DNA from: Rhyacophila brunnea
Taxonomy: Eukaryota; Arthropoda; Insecta; Trichoptera; Rhyacophilidae
Length of the DNA stretch: 64,000 nt
Assembly (NCBI GenBank): GCA_022495005.1
Contig: JAGYXB010001945.1
Location: forward strand, 248,001 to 312,000
Direction of reading: 5' to 3'
Shown here: piece by piece, positions 45,866-56,142 of the stretch
How the letters are laid out: each line of letters begins with the position of its first letter
Numbering within the stretch: position 1 is the first letter of the stretch
Position numbers and translations under genes: made by a program
The notes under the pieces: generated by a model
Told to the model about the DNA's origin: nothing
What the model saw: the letters and a program-made list of their open reading frames with translations, nothing else
Databases searched by the model: none

Positions 45866-47157
45866 AAAAAAAATTACATGATAAAAAGAACTTTAGAGAA
45901 AAGAAGATAAAAATGAACATAACTAACATTCATACCTCTGGCAACCCCGTCGAATATTTATGGTCACGTCATGGAGCGTACGCGATTCGCACAGATGTCG
46001 CTGATAGAATTTCCGGCCGCAACGGACGTCGCGAGGTGTGAAAGAAGCAACGAGGCTTTTCGATTCTGCCTGTTGCCTAGTATAGTCGTGCTCCGCTTTA
46101 GTTTTACCCAACATTTATAATGGACGTCACTTAACGGAGCACGATTGCAGCCGCAGTGCTGGAAGCCTCTGTTCGTTCCAAGTTTGGTATTTTAAAACTA
46201 TTATTATTTGATTCACTACTCTTCCAATGTTTCTTTTAAAACTTAGCTTCTTGCGTTTATTATAGTATTTCCTTAATAACCTTTTAATAAAATATTCTTG
46301 CTTTTGCTATAATATAGTTTCGGTCAAGTACATAAATTGCTCTTTCATTTATTATTCCCGCTTTATTCCACGCTGTTAATAATTATAATCTTTCACGGTC
46401 TCTAGACCGTGTGGCGCCCAGGACTTTATTATTGTACATCCTTAACCATAGATTGCACGTGCCTTAAGCCGAGTAATCCCTTGTTTTCCTAATTCATTTT
46501 TACAGTTGTCAGTTGCGAGGTTGCAGAAGTAATTATTCTTCGGCTTGAAAGAGATCAGGTAATCCATGGCCCTTGCTTATGTCTCATGTTCTTTATACTT
46601 TACTCTAATTTCTAAATCCCATTTAGAAACTTTTCTTTTATTTTGTGATTGTGACGACAAATATCACAATCACAAAATACTAATATATCAATACCACGTT
46701 TTAAAATTTTCTATTGAATCATATAAACTTGACAAGTCTATGTATTAATAATTTAGGACAAATAAGGCAATTGTGAACAAATCATTTTTTTGCTATTTTG
46801 CAACAAACAAACAAATATAGAATAATGAAATGTCATTTTGATTTCCATAGTAACGCACGTATATATTAATAATTTAGTTGCTAGGACCCCAGACCACTAG
46901 CAACCAATAATAGTGGATTGGATTACGGATTCCGAAATAACTTTTCATACAAAACAGAATTAACTGAAAATGAATTCAATTCTACTTAAAGATGGCTAAA
47001 AGTATTAAAAAAAATGCATTGACTTTGTTTTCTGATATATTATAAAAGTTTCAAATGTCTAGCTAGTTGGAAAGTTAGTTAAAAATCAATTGCAAGATTT
47101 GTACTCGATAAACAACCACCGGACAAACAAGAATACGAGCTAAGAAAAACGTGGTAA
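45866..47157 (-). mobile_element. Family A element (copy 6), split by an insertion
   Basis: The outer piece AATTACATGATAAAAAGAAC lies at 45872-45890. The rest runs from TACCACGTTTTAAAATTTTC near 46683 to AAAACGTGGTAAAA. Foreign DNA of about 785 bp lies between. Confidence 0.75.
45896..46682. other. Unclassified insertion in family A; LTR-like features
   Basis: It is GC-richer in its left third, with inverted words GTGCTCCG and CGGAGCAC near 46090 and 46134. TGGCGCCCAGGAC at 46411 resembles a retroelement primer-binding site. A perfect 15-bp inverted repeat (ATTTTGTGATTGTGA) lies at 46640-46654 and 46664-46678. No polymerase is present, so a partial LTR element is possible but unproven. Confidence 0.3.
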
Positions 47158-47279
47158 AATAGTGTTTAGGTAGGTATGCTAATTGGTTAACTACAAAGTA
47201 GATAGGTATGGAGGTACCTAGCAGTGGCAAAGGGTGGAGGTAGGCTTCTAAGATCCGACATAAATAGTGCAGTCTAAAC
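47156..47279 (+). repeat. Direct repeat, right copy
   Basis: Second copy of 45740-45858. It continues without a break into the complete family C element at 47222. Confidence 0.85.
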
Positions 47280-47814
47280 TTTGCCAGTCAAACGTAGGTA
47301 TTTGTTTTCATTGCACTACTACAATGTGTTGATAGCGTTTGCTAGTTTTTAAACGCTGCCTAATCAAAGCCATAGTAGATAATAGTCAAAAAATATTCGT
47401 TTATCTATAAAATATCTAAAATTATGCCATTAATTAAACCATACCTACATAATTTGAGATATTTTATAGATGGAAGAATGTTTTTAATCGATTATAGTTT
47501 GGTTTAGGCAGGGCTTAATGAATATTAAAAAAAACTAACCAACACCAGCTGTAATAGATATGTATGTATTCTTAATACAACGAAAACAAATAAACATGAC
47601 TGCAAAAGTGTGCACTATTTTTGTCGGATCGCCCATGGCATTGCTTAACTGTTATGGTTTGGTTTAAGCAGGTTTTAATTGAATTTTAAAACTAACCAGC
47701 ACCATCTGGAAATTGTATTTTTAGTTCAATGAAAACAAATATGTATGTATGACTGATAAAGTTTAGTGTGCAATATTTATGTCGAATCCAGCCTAGCTCC
47801 ACCCTTCGCCAGTG
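47222..47814 (+). mobile_element. Family C hAT-type MITE, full length
   Basis: Starts CAGTGGCAAAGGGTGGAGG and ends CTCCACCCTTCGCCAGTG. GTACCTAG and GTACCTTG flank it, a 7/8 octamer duplication. An extra internal segment repeats the GTGTGCACTATTTTTGTCGG and GGTTTGGTTTAAGCAGG motifs, perhaps a partial second unit. Confidence 0.85.
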
Positions 47815-47819
47815 GTACC

Positions 47820-48011
47820 TTGGTAATTACTTAAACATCTTACCAAACTTAATTTAGTATTTACTTTAAAACAGGTTAGGTATCCGAATCTTCAACTTTA
47901 GTTATAGTCCACCGTTCCAAAGATGGCTTTATAGTCCGAAACAGCTGTCAACGAAATAAGTCAATTAAAATAGAATTAACCAAAATAACTTTATTTCAAA
48001 ATCAGTAAATA
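47820..48011. other. No recognised feature
   Basis: Short unique spacer between elements. Confidence 0.3.
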
Positions 48012-48222
48012 ATAATTACAATAAAAAGGACTTTTTATACGTTTTTAAATTTTCTGTTGAATCATATAAACTTGACTCGACTAGCTTAAACTGGATTGGA
48101 TTGGATTGGATTACGTATATACTAGTGGATTACGAATATTACGGATTTCTTCCGAAATAACTTTTCATACAAAACAGAATTAACTGAAAATGAATTTAAT
48201 TCGACTTAAAGATGGCTAAAAG

Positions 48223-48459
48223 CAGGGCTCGAAATGGACCGGAACGCACCGGAGCGCCGTACCAGGTCGTAGAATCGGCAACATTGTCGTTCCGTCTCAT
48301 GGAAAAAATAATTTTATCATTTGAGCTAGAATGGCCATAATATAACAAAAAATCACACACTTATTTTTTTATAAAACACATAAAATTAGATAACTATGTT
48401 GATATTTTCATCAAATTACCGAGCGCTCCGGTTCGTAAAATTCTCCATTTCGAGCGCTG
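48223..48459. mobile_element. Family Q hAT-type MITE, 237 bp
   Basis: Ends are CAGGGCTCGAAATGG and its near-inverse CCATTTCGAGCGCTG. Perfect GCTAAAAG octamers flank it (48215-48222 and 48460-48467). Subterminal CGCACCGGAGCGC and GAGCGCTCCGGTTCG words oppose each other. No protein is encoded. A second copy is at 58808-59398. Confidence 0.9.
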
Positions 48460-48527
48460 GCTAAAAGTATTAAAAAATGCATTGGCATCGTGTTCTGATA
48501 TATTCTCAAAGTTTCAAATGTCTAGCT

Positions 48528-49922
48528 CAGTGTTTCCCAGCCTTCTTCATGCCATGCCCCACCGTAGCCTTTTCAAAAGTCAAATGCCCCACCGGCATCT
48601 TTTTTTAATAAAACAGCAGGTAAATTTTCAAATCATATTGTAGTATGTTTGTAAACATATGAACCCCTAATGAAATTAAATAAAACCTATTCTAATACAT
48701 ATATTATTATAACTGAAATTATTTCAAAACACAAATTAAAAATGTAATTAAGTAGAATGTAATAAAATAAAAATTAAAACAATAATAAAACACAAATGAC
48801 AATTGAAATTTAGTACAAACACACACACATATCTTGACGCCTAATTCATAGAAATTCAGTTACGATTGCTACAAAGAAATTTTATGTCCGGATATAACTT
48901 AGTTAATTTCAGTCTTAGGTCTCCTCTATTAGTTATATCCAATCGATTTCGTTTTTTAATGAGTAAATCGCTTATGGCGCTAAAACCACATTCCACCAAA
49001 TAAGATGAGGGAAAGGGTAATAATAATTTTCTAGCATACAAAGTAATATTAGGATATTTTGTGTTAGCTTCTTCGCAAATCCATGCCATTATTCCTTTTA
49101 TATTAAATAAATTTGTAATCGAATCATCATTTTGCATTTCTGAAAGTTCCTCTTGATACAGTTGTTCATTTGAAATATCTACCAGCATTGTTTGTGTCAA
49201 CCAAGCTGGAAAATTTATTTCCTTTAAATCAGCAAATCGTTCTTTCAAATCAGTTAATAAAGTTTGCAGATGGTCGAAAATAACAAGTTTAGCATTATCA
49301 GTCACTTCACATTTTTCAAAATTTTTGTTTAAAATATTTTTTTAGACAATTCAATGAAAGTAGTGAATGCAAATATCTTTGCTTTTGCGTCGACAAGTGT
49401 TTTCATCGATCCTTGAAGTTGCCTATTTAAAATATTTAACTTTTCAAATATATCTGTTAAATAGCTTACAAATGTTCTACCGTCGACCGTCATCAAAGAC
49501 TTCATATCAGGTCGGCTGCTTAAAAAATCACTAAGGATATCGAATAATTCCATAAATCTTTTCAAGGAATTTCCTTTTGAAAGCCATCTTACTTCAGTGT
49601 GAAGTAACAGTCTAACGTACTCCGCATTTTGTTCTTCACAAAATAACTTGAAGAGACGCTCACTTTTGGCACTGGGTAAAATTATACTCCTGCACAGTTT
49701 GTGTTTTTAGATAATTATTGAAATTGTAATGGGTTTCATTCTATTTTAAGTACAATTTGCGTTATTTCAATTTTGTACATCTCAGGCATTTTTTTGTATG
49801 ACCGATGAGTATTCCCCTTTATATGTGAAATGCCGACGTGTCTCATCTCTGAAACGTGGTGCCCCACCTCTGAGGCGTCATGCCCCACCGGTGGGGCGTA
49901 CGCCCCACCGTGGGAAACACTG
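48528..49922 (-). mobile_element. Deleted hAT transposon with transposase remnant, 1395 bp
   Basis: Both termini carry CAGTGTTTCCCA in inverted orientation. Perfect GTCTAGCT octamers flank it (48520-48527 and 49923-49930). GCCCCACC words recur just inside both ends. The transposase C-terminal region is on the minus strand; the N-terminal part is deleted. Confidence 0.95.
48856..49685 (-). pseudogene. hAT transposase, C-terminal part, frameshifted
   Basis: This encodes the C-terminal region of a hAT transposase of the kind domesticated as ZBED5/FAM200/SCAND3-like proteins. From the 5' side it reads LLLHTEVRWLSKGNSLKRF, then LQGSMKTLVDAKAKIFAF. After a break it reads LLLPFPSSYLVECGFSAISD and KKRNRLDITNRGDLRLKL, the hAT dimerisation region. 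The two frames (49329 upward, and 48856-49305) are out of register across a seven-base T run at 49337-49343 (+ strand), so a single-base indel there is the likely frameshift. The BED finger and the first catalytic acids are absent, with only about 240 bp left before the right terminus. The protein cannot be active. Confidence 0.88.
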
Positions 49923-50029
49923 GTCTAGCTAGTCGGGAAGTTAATTAAAAATCGATTGCAAGATTTGTACCGGACAAACAACCACCGGACAAACAAGGAT
50001 ACGACCTAATAAAAACGTTGTAAAAATGT

Positions 50030-51045
50030 TGGAGAAACCCTTCAAATACGAAGATGTAGCATAAACGGGTATACTTTTTATTATACCTATTTAAAATGTT
50101 AACTATGTAATTAGGCTAATGATTAAAATATGTAGGTACTTAGGTACCTACATGTAATTTTGCAGTGTTGGTTGATTCATTTGTAGCAAACTTCAGCTAT
50201 AAGAATTAATTACCAGGGACGTACTGAGATACCTTTCATTCGTGTTATGCCTACCTACGTAATGTTACCGTATTTACGTAAATATTCTATCTTTACCGTT
50301 AATATTGAGTATGTTTCAAGTATATTTTATTATAGAAATGAAATTGAACCCTTTGTTGAAAATTTGAATATGGAACACAACACCACAGACAAGAAAACAT
50401 AATAATATTACATCACCTTCAATAATATTTTCCTGTCAAAATTTCCCGCGCATTTTGCGTCCCTCTCCCCCATTTATATCGATTAAAATTTTACAATACG
50501 TGCAACAGGGACGGCTGTATTACAAGATATGCGTTCGGTCACAAAACCGAGCGGGCGAGTCCAACATTCGATCCGCCCATACTAAATGCAATATGGGTGT
50601 GGACTTATATGGGAAACGTTTCATAATATATGAAAATATTAATTATAATGCTTTGTGTTATTATTATTAGAATTTTGATGAGAATTATAAATTTTAAATT
50701 TAAAATTAGATAAGTAGGTACGAGGTATTTTAATAGGTATCCGTGGTTTTTTTTCAATTTTTAATTAGGTAGGTATCTACGAACAGATGAGTTTTTACAC
50801 TAATTAAACAATTAATTAAGTGGTCACCTACCTACATACTATGGTACCTACCTACATAGAATTTAATATAAATAGTTAGTAATTTTCACTTGGGTACCTA
50901 CAACATAGATACAAACTTAGGTAGATACCTACCTACTTATTTTGAGAGTCTTAAATTGACTGGAAACTGGGTAGGTACAAATATCGTTAATTCATAACTA
51001 TATTAAACAACATATATGTATTAATATACCTACTTATCTATATTA
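50030..51045. other. AT-rich sequence dense in TAGGTACC-type motifs
   Basis: Many TAGGTACCTAC and CTACCTAC words occur at 50140-50260 and 50820-50990. A GC-richer patch at 50440-50600 has a 71-codon frame with no domain. Confidence 0.4.
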
Positions 51046-51354
51046 GCAGTGGCGTGCGGTCCATAGATGATGTAGATGGAGAGCATTCCCTGAAACAATC
51101 CATACGGCATACCTATTTGTGGTTAATTTATTTAGTTTTCTAAAATATCTATAAGTATTATTAATATTTCTAGTAGGTATATCGCAGTGCTGGCATTCTG
51201 CCATACGATACACTAAAATAATTATGTTATAGGTACTTAAATAATAGTGTGTCTCAACCGGTGGTCCACGAATTTTTTGGGTCAAAATACCTATGTTAAA
51301 AATGTCCAATAAAATCTTTGAAACCCGTGCACCTGTAGGTAAGTGTTTGCGCAT
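51046..51354 (+). other. Possible isolated hAT terminus and unclassified sequence
   Basis: GCAGTGGCGTGCGGTCCAT resembles a hAT end. The opposite end was not found before the next family A copy. Confidence 0.3.
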
Positions 51355-51356
51355 TT

Positions 51357-51826
51357 TTACAACATTTTTATTAGCTCGTATTCTTATTTGTCCGGTGGTT
51401 GTTTATCCAGTACAAATCTTGCAATCGATTTTAACTAACTTCCCGACTAGCTAGACATTTGAAACTTTTAGAATATATCAGAACACGATGCCAATGCGTT
51501 CTTTTAATACTTTTAGCCACCTTTAAGTATAATTGAATTCATTTTCAATTAATTCTGTTTTGTATGAAAAGTTATTTCGGAAGAAATCCGTAATCCAATC
51601 CACTATTATTGGTTGCTAAGGGGGTGGTCCTAGCAACTAAATTATTAATATATAGGTGCGTTAATATGGAAATCAAAATGACAATTCAGTATTATATATT
51701 TGTTTGTTTGTTTGTTTTTTATTTACTTCATATCAAGTACAAGTTTGAGCATATTGAGCATAATAATTCAACTGAAAATTTAAAAACGTACTATTTAAAA
51801 AGTTCTTTTTTTCTTATAATTATTAA
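51357..51826 (+). mobile_element. Family A element (copy 8), abutting family C
   Basis: From TTTACAACATTTTTATTAGC to TTTTTTTCTTATAATTATT. Internal landmarks include GGAAGAAATCCGTAATCCAA and GGTTGCTAAGGGGG. Confidence 0.85.
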
Positions 51827-52326
51827 AATTCAATTAAACCCTGCCTAAAACAAACCATAATAATACTTATGGTACATATCATAGGTATGCTATCTGAAAT
51901 CCAACAAAAATAGTGCTCACTTTTTCAGACATTGTTTTCGTTAAATTAAAAATAAGTAGATATTATATATTTGTATTAGGTACAGCTGTGAATTTTTTAA
52001 AATTCATTAAGCCCTGCCTAACCAAACATAATCGATAAAAAAATATTCTTCTATCTATAAAATATCTAAAATGATGTATGGTTTAATAGTACCTACAGTT
52101 TAGATGTTTTATAGATAAACGATTATTTTTTACAATTATCTACAATGGTTTGGTTTAGACAGGTTTTAGTTGAATTGTAGATAGTGTTCGTTAGTTTTTA
52201 AAATTCAACATAATCAATCTACTTACAGTTAAATGAAAACAATTACGTTTGACTGATTATGATTAATAGGTATGCACTATGTAGGTATGTAGGATCTTAA
52301 CAGCATACCTTCACCCTTCGCCACTG
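51827..52326 (+). mobile_element. Family C MITE, right part only
   Basis: Starts in the interior at AAAATTCAATTAAACCCTGC and runs to the terminus CTTCACCCTTCGCCACTG. Family A sits where its left part should be. Confidence 0.8.
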
Positions 52327-52689
52327 CTAGGTACCTACATAGATGTCTGATGAGCTGACATGCTTAGAGGCTGTACCTATGTGAAAATTTTACCTGTGCG
52401 ATGAATCGCCATTGGGTAGGTACAATACAAAAATAGGATGGTTGCACAGTATTTTTTATTTTTCCATAATTTTTTAAACTTAGATATCGGCACTTTCTAA
52501 TGAAACGACTGCATCGCCTGCTTCATGAAAAACCGCAACTGCTCTCAAAAATTGTAATATTCGTATCCATTCTTTCATTTGCCACCGATAAGCAACCGAC
52601 ACCTATGAGACGTCACTGTATAGGTATAAGATTTACCTAGCTACTTTATAACAAAATATCGGTTTAACAATAACTTTTTTCGATTTCAG
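52327..52689 (+). other. Intron sequence upstream of the tailup exon
   Basis: No repeat is recognised. The last bases before the exon are a splice acceptor: AACTTTTTTCGATTTCAG ends at 52689. Confidence 0.6.
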
Positions 52690-52879
52690 AAAAACTGCGG
52701 CTGTCGCTGTGCGTCGGCTGCGGGGGCCAGATCCACGACCAGTACATCCTGAGAGTGGCTCCTGACCTAGAGTGGCATGCCGCATGCCTCAAGTGCCAGG
52801 AGTGCAGACAGTTCCTCGATGAATCCTGTACCTGCTTCGTCAGGGACGGGAAGACCTATTGCAAAAGAGACTACACTAG
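52690..52879 (+). CDS. tup: Internal exon of tailup / Islet LIM-homeodomain factor (first LIM domain)
   Basis: The exon has 190 bases: two bases that finish a codon, 62 whole codons, then two bases of the next. It encodes [20 protein letters not shown], then [20 protein letters not shown], then [19 protein letters not shown]. This is the first LIM domain of Islet proteins; the [21 protein letters not shown] and [13 protein letters not shown] stretches are hallmarks of the family. All eight zinc ligands are present: C7, C10, H29, C32, then C35, C38, C57 and D60 of the translated codons. A pyrimidine-rich acceptor ends at 52689, and AG|GTGAG at 52878-52884 is a strong donor. In animals Islet proteins are nuclear transcription factors for motor neuron, heart and dorsal ectoderm fates; LIM domains bind cofactors such as Ldb/Chip. 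The second LIM domain, homeodomain and start exon are not in the window. The symbol assumes insect orthology. Confidence 0.95.
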
Positions 52880-52946
52880 GTGAGAATTATTAATTATTTT
52901 TATTCATTCAGAACACGACCTGTTTTTTCTTCCCATGTACCTATCC
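52880..52946 (+). other. Intron start after the tailup exon
   Basis: The donor GTGAGAAT is followed by AT-rich intron sequence. No in-frame continuation is possible because TGA follows directly. Confidence 0.7.
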
Positions 52947-53042
52947 AGCGCCATCCTTAGATAAATAAAGCCTGAGCATGGCGGAAAAGGTAGGACCAGT
53001 CGATGTGAATGTATCGGCTTTCTACTTGAGTCGGCAATGACC
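52947..53042 (+). repeat. Family J repeat, internally deleted copy
   Basis: CATCCTTAGATAAATAAAGC is joined to CTGAGCATGGCGG and GGTAGGACCAGTCG, ending AGTCGGCAATGACC. It unites the two edges of 1551-2045 with about 400 bp missing between them. It lies within 70 bp of the exon. Confidence 0.6.
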
Positions 53043-53526
53043 TATTTCAATTTAAGTTTTACGTGGAACTTTATCAGTATTTTATAGATAGGTAGGTACT
53101 GGTACTAGTGTCACCACCGTGATCATTTGACCTAAGTCTGACTCATATTTATAAATTTAAAAGTAGGCACTCGAAAAGTTGTCAACGTGAAGCATTTTCT
53201 TTTTTCAATCTGGTTTGTTGGGTGCATGTCTTCGTAACATAATAAATATTATTTAAAATGCAACCGTCACTATTCTTGCTTGTCAGGTTCTCATGAATAT
53301 TGAAAATAACGAACCTCAAAATGTCATGAAACTGGTCTAGAAAAGATCGTATTCAAAGAGGTCATTTGATATAGGTACATATCTCTCTATTTCAGGAGGA
53401 AGTTTTGAAATTTGGTCAACTCCACATTTTGTCAATGTGATAAAACGCTATATTTTCATTATTCTAAGTACCTATTTAACTACTAAGTAGCAAAATAAAC
53501 GTGTCATTTCTCTGAGACCCTTCATG
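53043..53526. other. Intron sequence, no recognised feature
   Basis: No shared repeat, gene or terminal repeat was found. Confidence 0.4.
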
Positions 53527-53534
53527 GTAGGAAG

Positions 53535-53992
53535 CAGTGGCGGCTCGACGACTTTTAAGGTGGTGGGGTTTAGCCATCAATTATTAACTATACATACCTA
53601 CTTATTTTCTCATATCATAGGTACATTATGTACCACGCTACTTATAATATGATTTTATTAATGAGTAAATCAGTAATGTTTCAGAATAAATAATATGATT
53701 ATCTGAGTCGTTACTTAATCACATCTAAAAAACGTGCTTAAAAATATTAACTAATAATAATAATTATTAGAGACCATTATCATTTTTAAGCAACGACATA
53801 CCGCAAGCGATTTTATTCACCTAGGAGTCATTTGATTCGCTCCCCAGTATGATAAAATAAATTAATTATTTATTTTAGTCATGTAATTAAGTAGTTATAT
53901 TACGACAATGATAAAATATCTGACGTGTATTTTTGACACGATAACGATGTGGGGGATGGTCCCTAAGAGCCCTTAAGGTAGAGACGCCTCTG
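53535..53992. mobile_element. hAT-type MITE, 458 bp, perfect 8-bp target duplication
   Basis: Starts CAGTGGCGGCTCGACG and ends AGAGACGCCTCTG. GTAGGAAG octamers flank it exactly (53527-53534 and 53993-54000). ACTTTTAAGG and CCTTAAGG words oppose each other inside the ends. The interior is AT-rich and non-coding. Confidence 0.88.
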
Positions 53993-54000
53993 GTAGGAAG

Positions 54001-54448
54001 GTACCTATATGACATTCAGTAAGATGGAACCTGCCTTTACGATGACGTGATTGCTTACAATGGATTTAACACTCTTTGAAAATAAATCTGCCTGGATTTT
54101 TCCATTATCAAAAATTCTTAAGGTGTTTTAATCGATTTTATGTTGAATACGGAGAGTTTTGAAAATCATATAGGTAGATAGGTACCTAATGCCAAGCACT
54201 CTCGATAGTGTGATCTAGCATTACCAGTAAAAATGTATTTTAGAGGAAACCAGTTATGAAAATTACCTCCTGATTTGACGAAATTCTTCGATATCTGTTC
54301 TTTGATAATTATGTTATTTACCTCTGTTCTCAAACAACGGGGTAAAAATCCAGCAAGAGTAGGTATAATGGATACTGGATAGATACCTACCTGTAGTTGT
54401 AGCCCCTTAAGCCCGTGGCTTAATGCGCTCCTAGTTATATTCTAAATA
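54001..54448. other. Intron sequence, no recognised feature
   Basis: AT-rich, with no gene or shared repeat. Confidence 0.4.
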
Positions 54449-54490
54449 TCATGTTGTGAACGTCCTGAAATAATAATTTGTTATTTACCT
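54449..54490 (+). repeat. Family I fragment
   Basis: ATCATGTTGTGAACGTCCTG matches the family I core; the rest has diverged or is deleted. Confidence 0.4.
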
Positions 54491-54639
54491 ACTCAACGTG
54501 TCTTTTTTAAATAAATAAATATAAGTGCTTATGCGATGTTCTGGTGTGAGTAGGTACACATGTATACTGACAGGTACAGTGGTGCGTTTATTGACGCAGA
54601 AGCCCGAAATACTGACTAATGTATTCTATTTTTTATTAA

Positions 54640-55142
54640 CACGTTTTTCTTAGCTCGTATTCTTGTTTGTCCGGTGGTTGTTTATCCAGTACAAATCTTG
54701 CAATCGATTTTTAACTAACTTCCCGACTAGCTAGACATTTGAAACTTTTATAATATATATCAGAACACGATGCCAATGCATTCTTTTAATACCTACTTTT
54801 AGCCATCTTTAAGTAGAATTGAATTCATTTTCAGTTAATTCTGTTTTGTATGAAAGTTATTTCGGAAGAAATCCGTAATCCAATCCACTATTATTGGTTG
54901 CTAAGGGGGTGGTCCTAGCAACTAAATTATTAATATATACGTGCGTTACTATGGAAATCAAAATGACATTTCAGTATTCTATATTTGTTTGTTGCAAAAC
55001 AGCAAAAAAATGGTTTGTTGACAATTGCCGTATTTGTCCTAAATTATTAATACCTACATAGAATTGTCAAGTTTATATGATTCAACAGAAAATTTAAAAA
55101 CGTGGTAAGTATGTAAAAAGTTATTTTTATATTGTAATTATA
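54640..55142 (+). mobile_element. Family A element (copy 9)
   Basis: From ACACGTTTTTCTTAGCTCG to TATTTTTATATTGTAATTA. It has the hairpin GGTTGCTAAGGGGG...CCTAGCAAC and the landmark TTGACAATTGCCGTATTTG shared with copy 6. Confidence 0.85.
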
Positions 55143-55144
55143 AT

Positions 55145-55825
55145 TTTCCAAATCTAGAAATTTGAAATGCTTTGCGTATTAAAATATACACTCGGTTTGT
55201 GAGAAATAGAAATGTTTTTTTTTTATCATGGAATGAATTATTGACTGCTTTTAACTATTAGAAGACTCTGTTTTAAATTCTCTAATGATTCGGCTACGTT
55301 ATTTGCGTCAAAGAAACGCGCCGCTGGGTAGGTAAATATCTATATACCTATTAATTTAAGTACCTAGGCATAAATGTGTGCGTGCGAAACTTGATGATTG
55401 AATTCCGTGATAAAACTAGATAGGCATCTTTTTTTAATTACGGGGTAAATAATTATTATTTCGTTCCGCAAAAGGTAATTGTAGCATCTAAAAAACACAC
55501 CTATTCTAGTAGCCGAGTAGCGCAACGGACAATAACACACGCGGACAGATTTACTAGTTTATATAATAAAAAAAACAGTTAGGTATCTACTGCATAGGTA
55601 CTACATTATTAAAGCCATTGGCGGATCAAGAAAATTATTAAACGGGGGGACTCTTTCAATTTAAAAACCTAATTTAGCTAAAATTACATGATACGGAAGT
55701 ATGGCAAAGCGTAACTTGACGCTGTTTTTTTTATAAATTAATAACATATTTAATAATAAATATAAATATAATTATTTTGATATTTGTATGGAGCTTGAGA
55801 GGTGGGGGGAGGGTTAAAGTTAACA
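55145..55825. other. Unclassified, AT-rich
   Basis: Near 55617 a CATTGGCGGATCAAGAA word resembles a decayed hAT end without partner. Confidence 0.3.
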
Positions 55826-55830
55826 CTCTT

Positions 55831-56142
55831 GCGCATCTATTCTATACACAAGACTGCTATCGGCAGCTATTGAGGGTAATTTTTCATATTTTTTATCGAA
55901 GAATTAGCACTTATTATAACAATTACAATACCTAAGTTAGTTGTAAGTGTTACAATAAGTGCTACGTTTTAACATCACCTCTCTTGGCTGTGCTAAATTT
56001 TAGAGTGAAATAGACAGTTTTGACTGTTTAGACGGCTAACTTATTGTAATAATTATAATACTTCAATACAAACATAATATGATAAACTACCCTCATTTAC
56101 CGCCGATAGCGGCCGTTAGTCTTGTGTTTAGAATATATGCGC
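55831..56142 (+). mobile_element. Inverted-repeat MITE, copy in + orientation
   Basis: Left end GCGCATCTATTCTATACACA with AGACTGCTATCGGC. Right end GCCGATAGCGGCCG with CTTGTGTTTAGAATATATGC. Inside is CACCTCTCTTGGCTGTGC and GACAGTTTTGACTG. A reverse copy is at 58209-58497. Confidence 0.8.

Larger units (their letters stand above)
48012..50022 (-). mobile_element. Family A element (copy 7) carrying two nested hAT insertions
   Basis: The outer family A sequence opens with ATTACAATAAAAAGGAC and closes with AATAAAAACGTTGTAAAA. Removing the two inserts at 48223-48459 and 48528-49922 (one octamer each) restores continuous family sequence (GATGGCTAAAAGTATTAAAA, AAATGTCTAGCTAGTCGGG). Confidence 0.9.
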
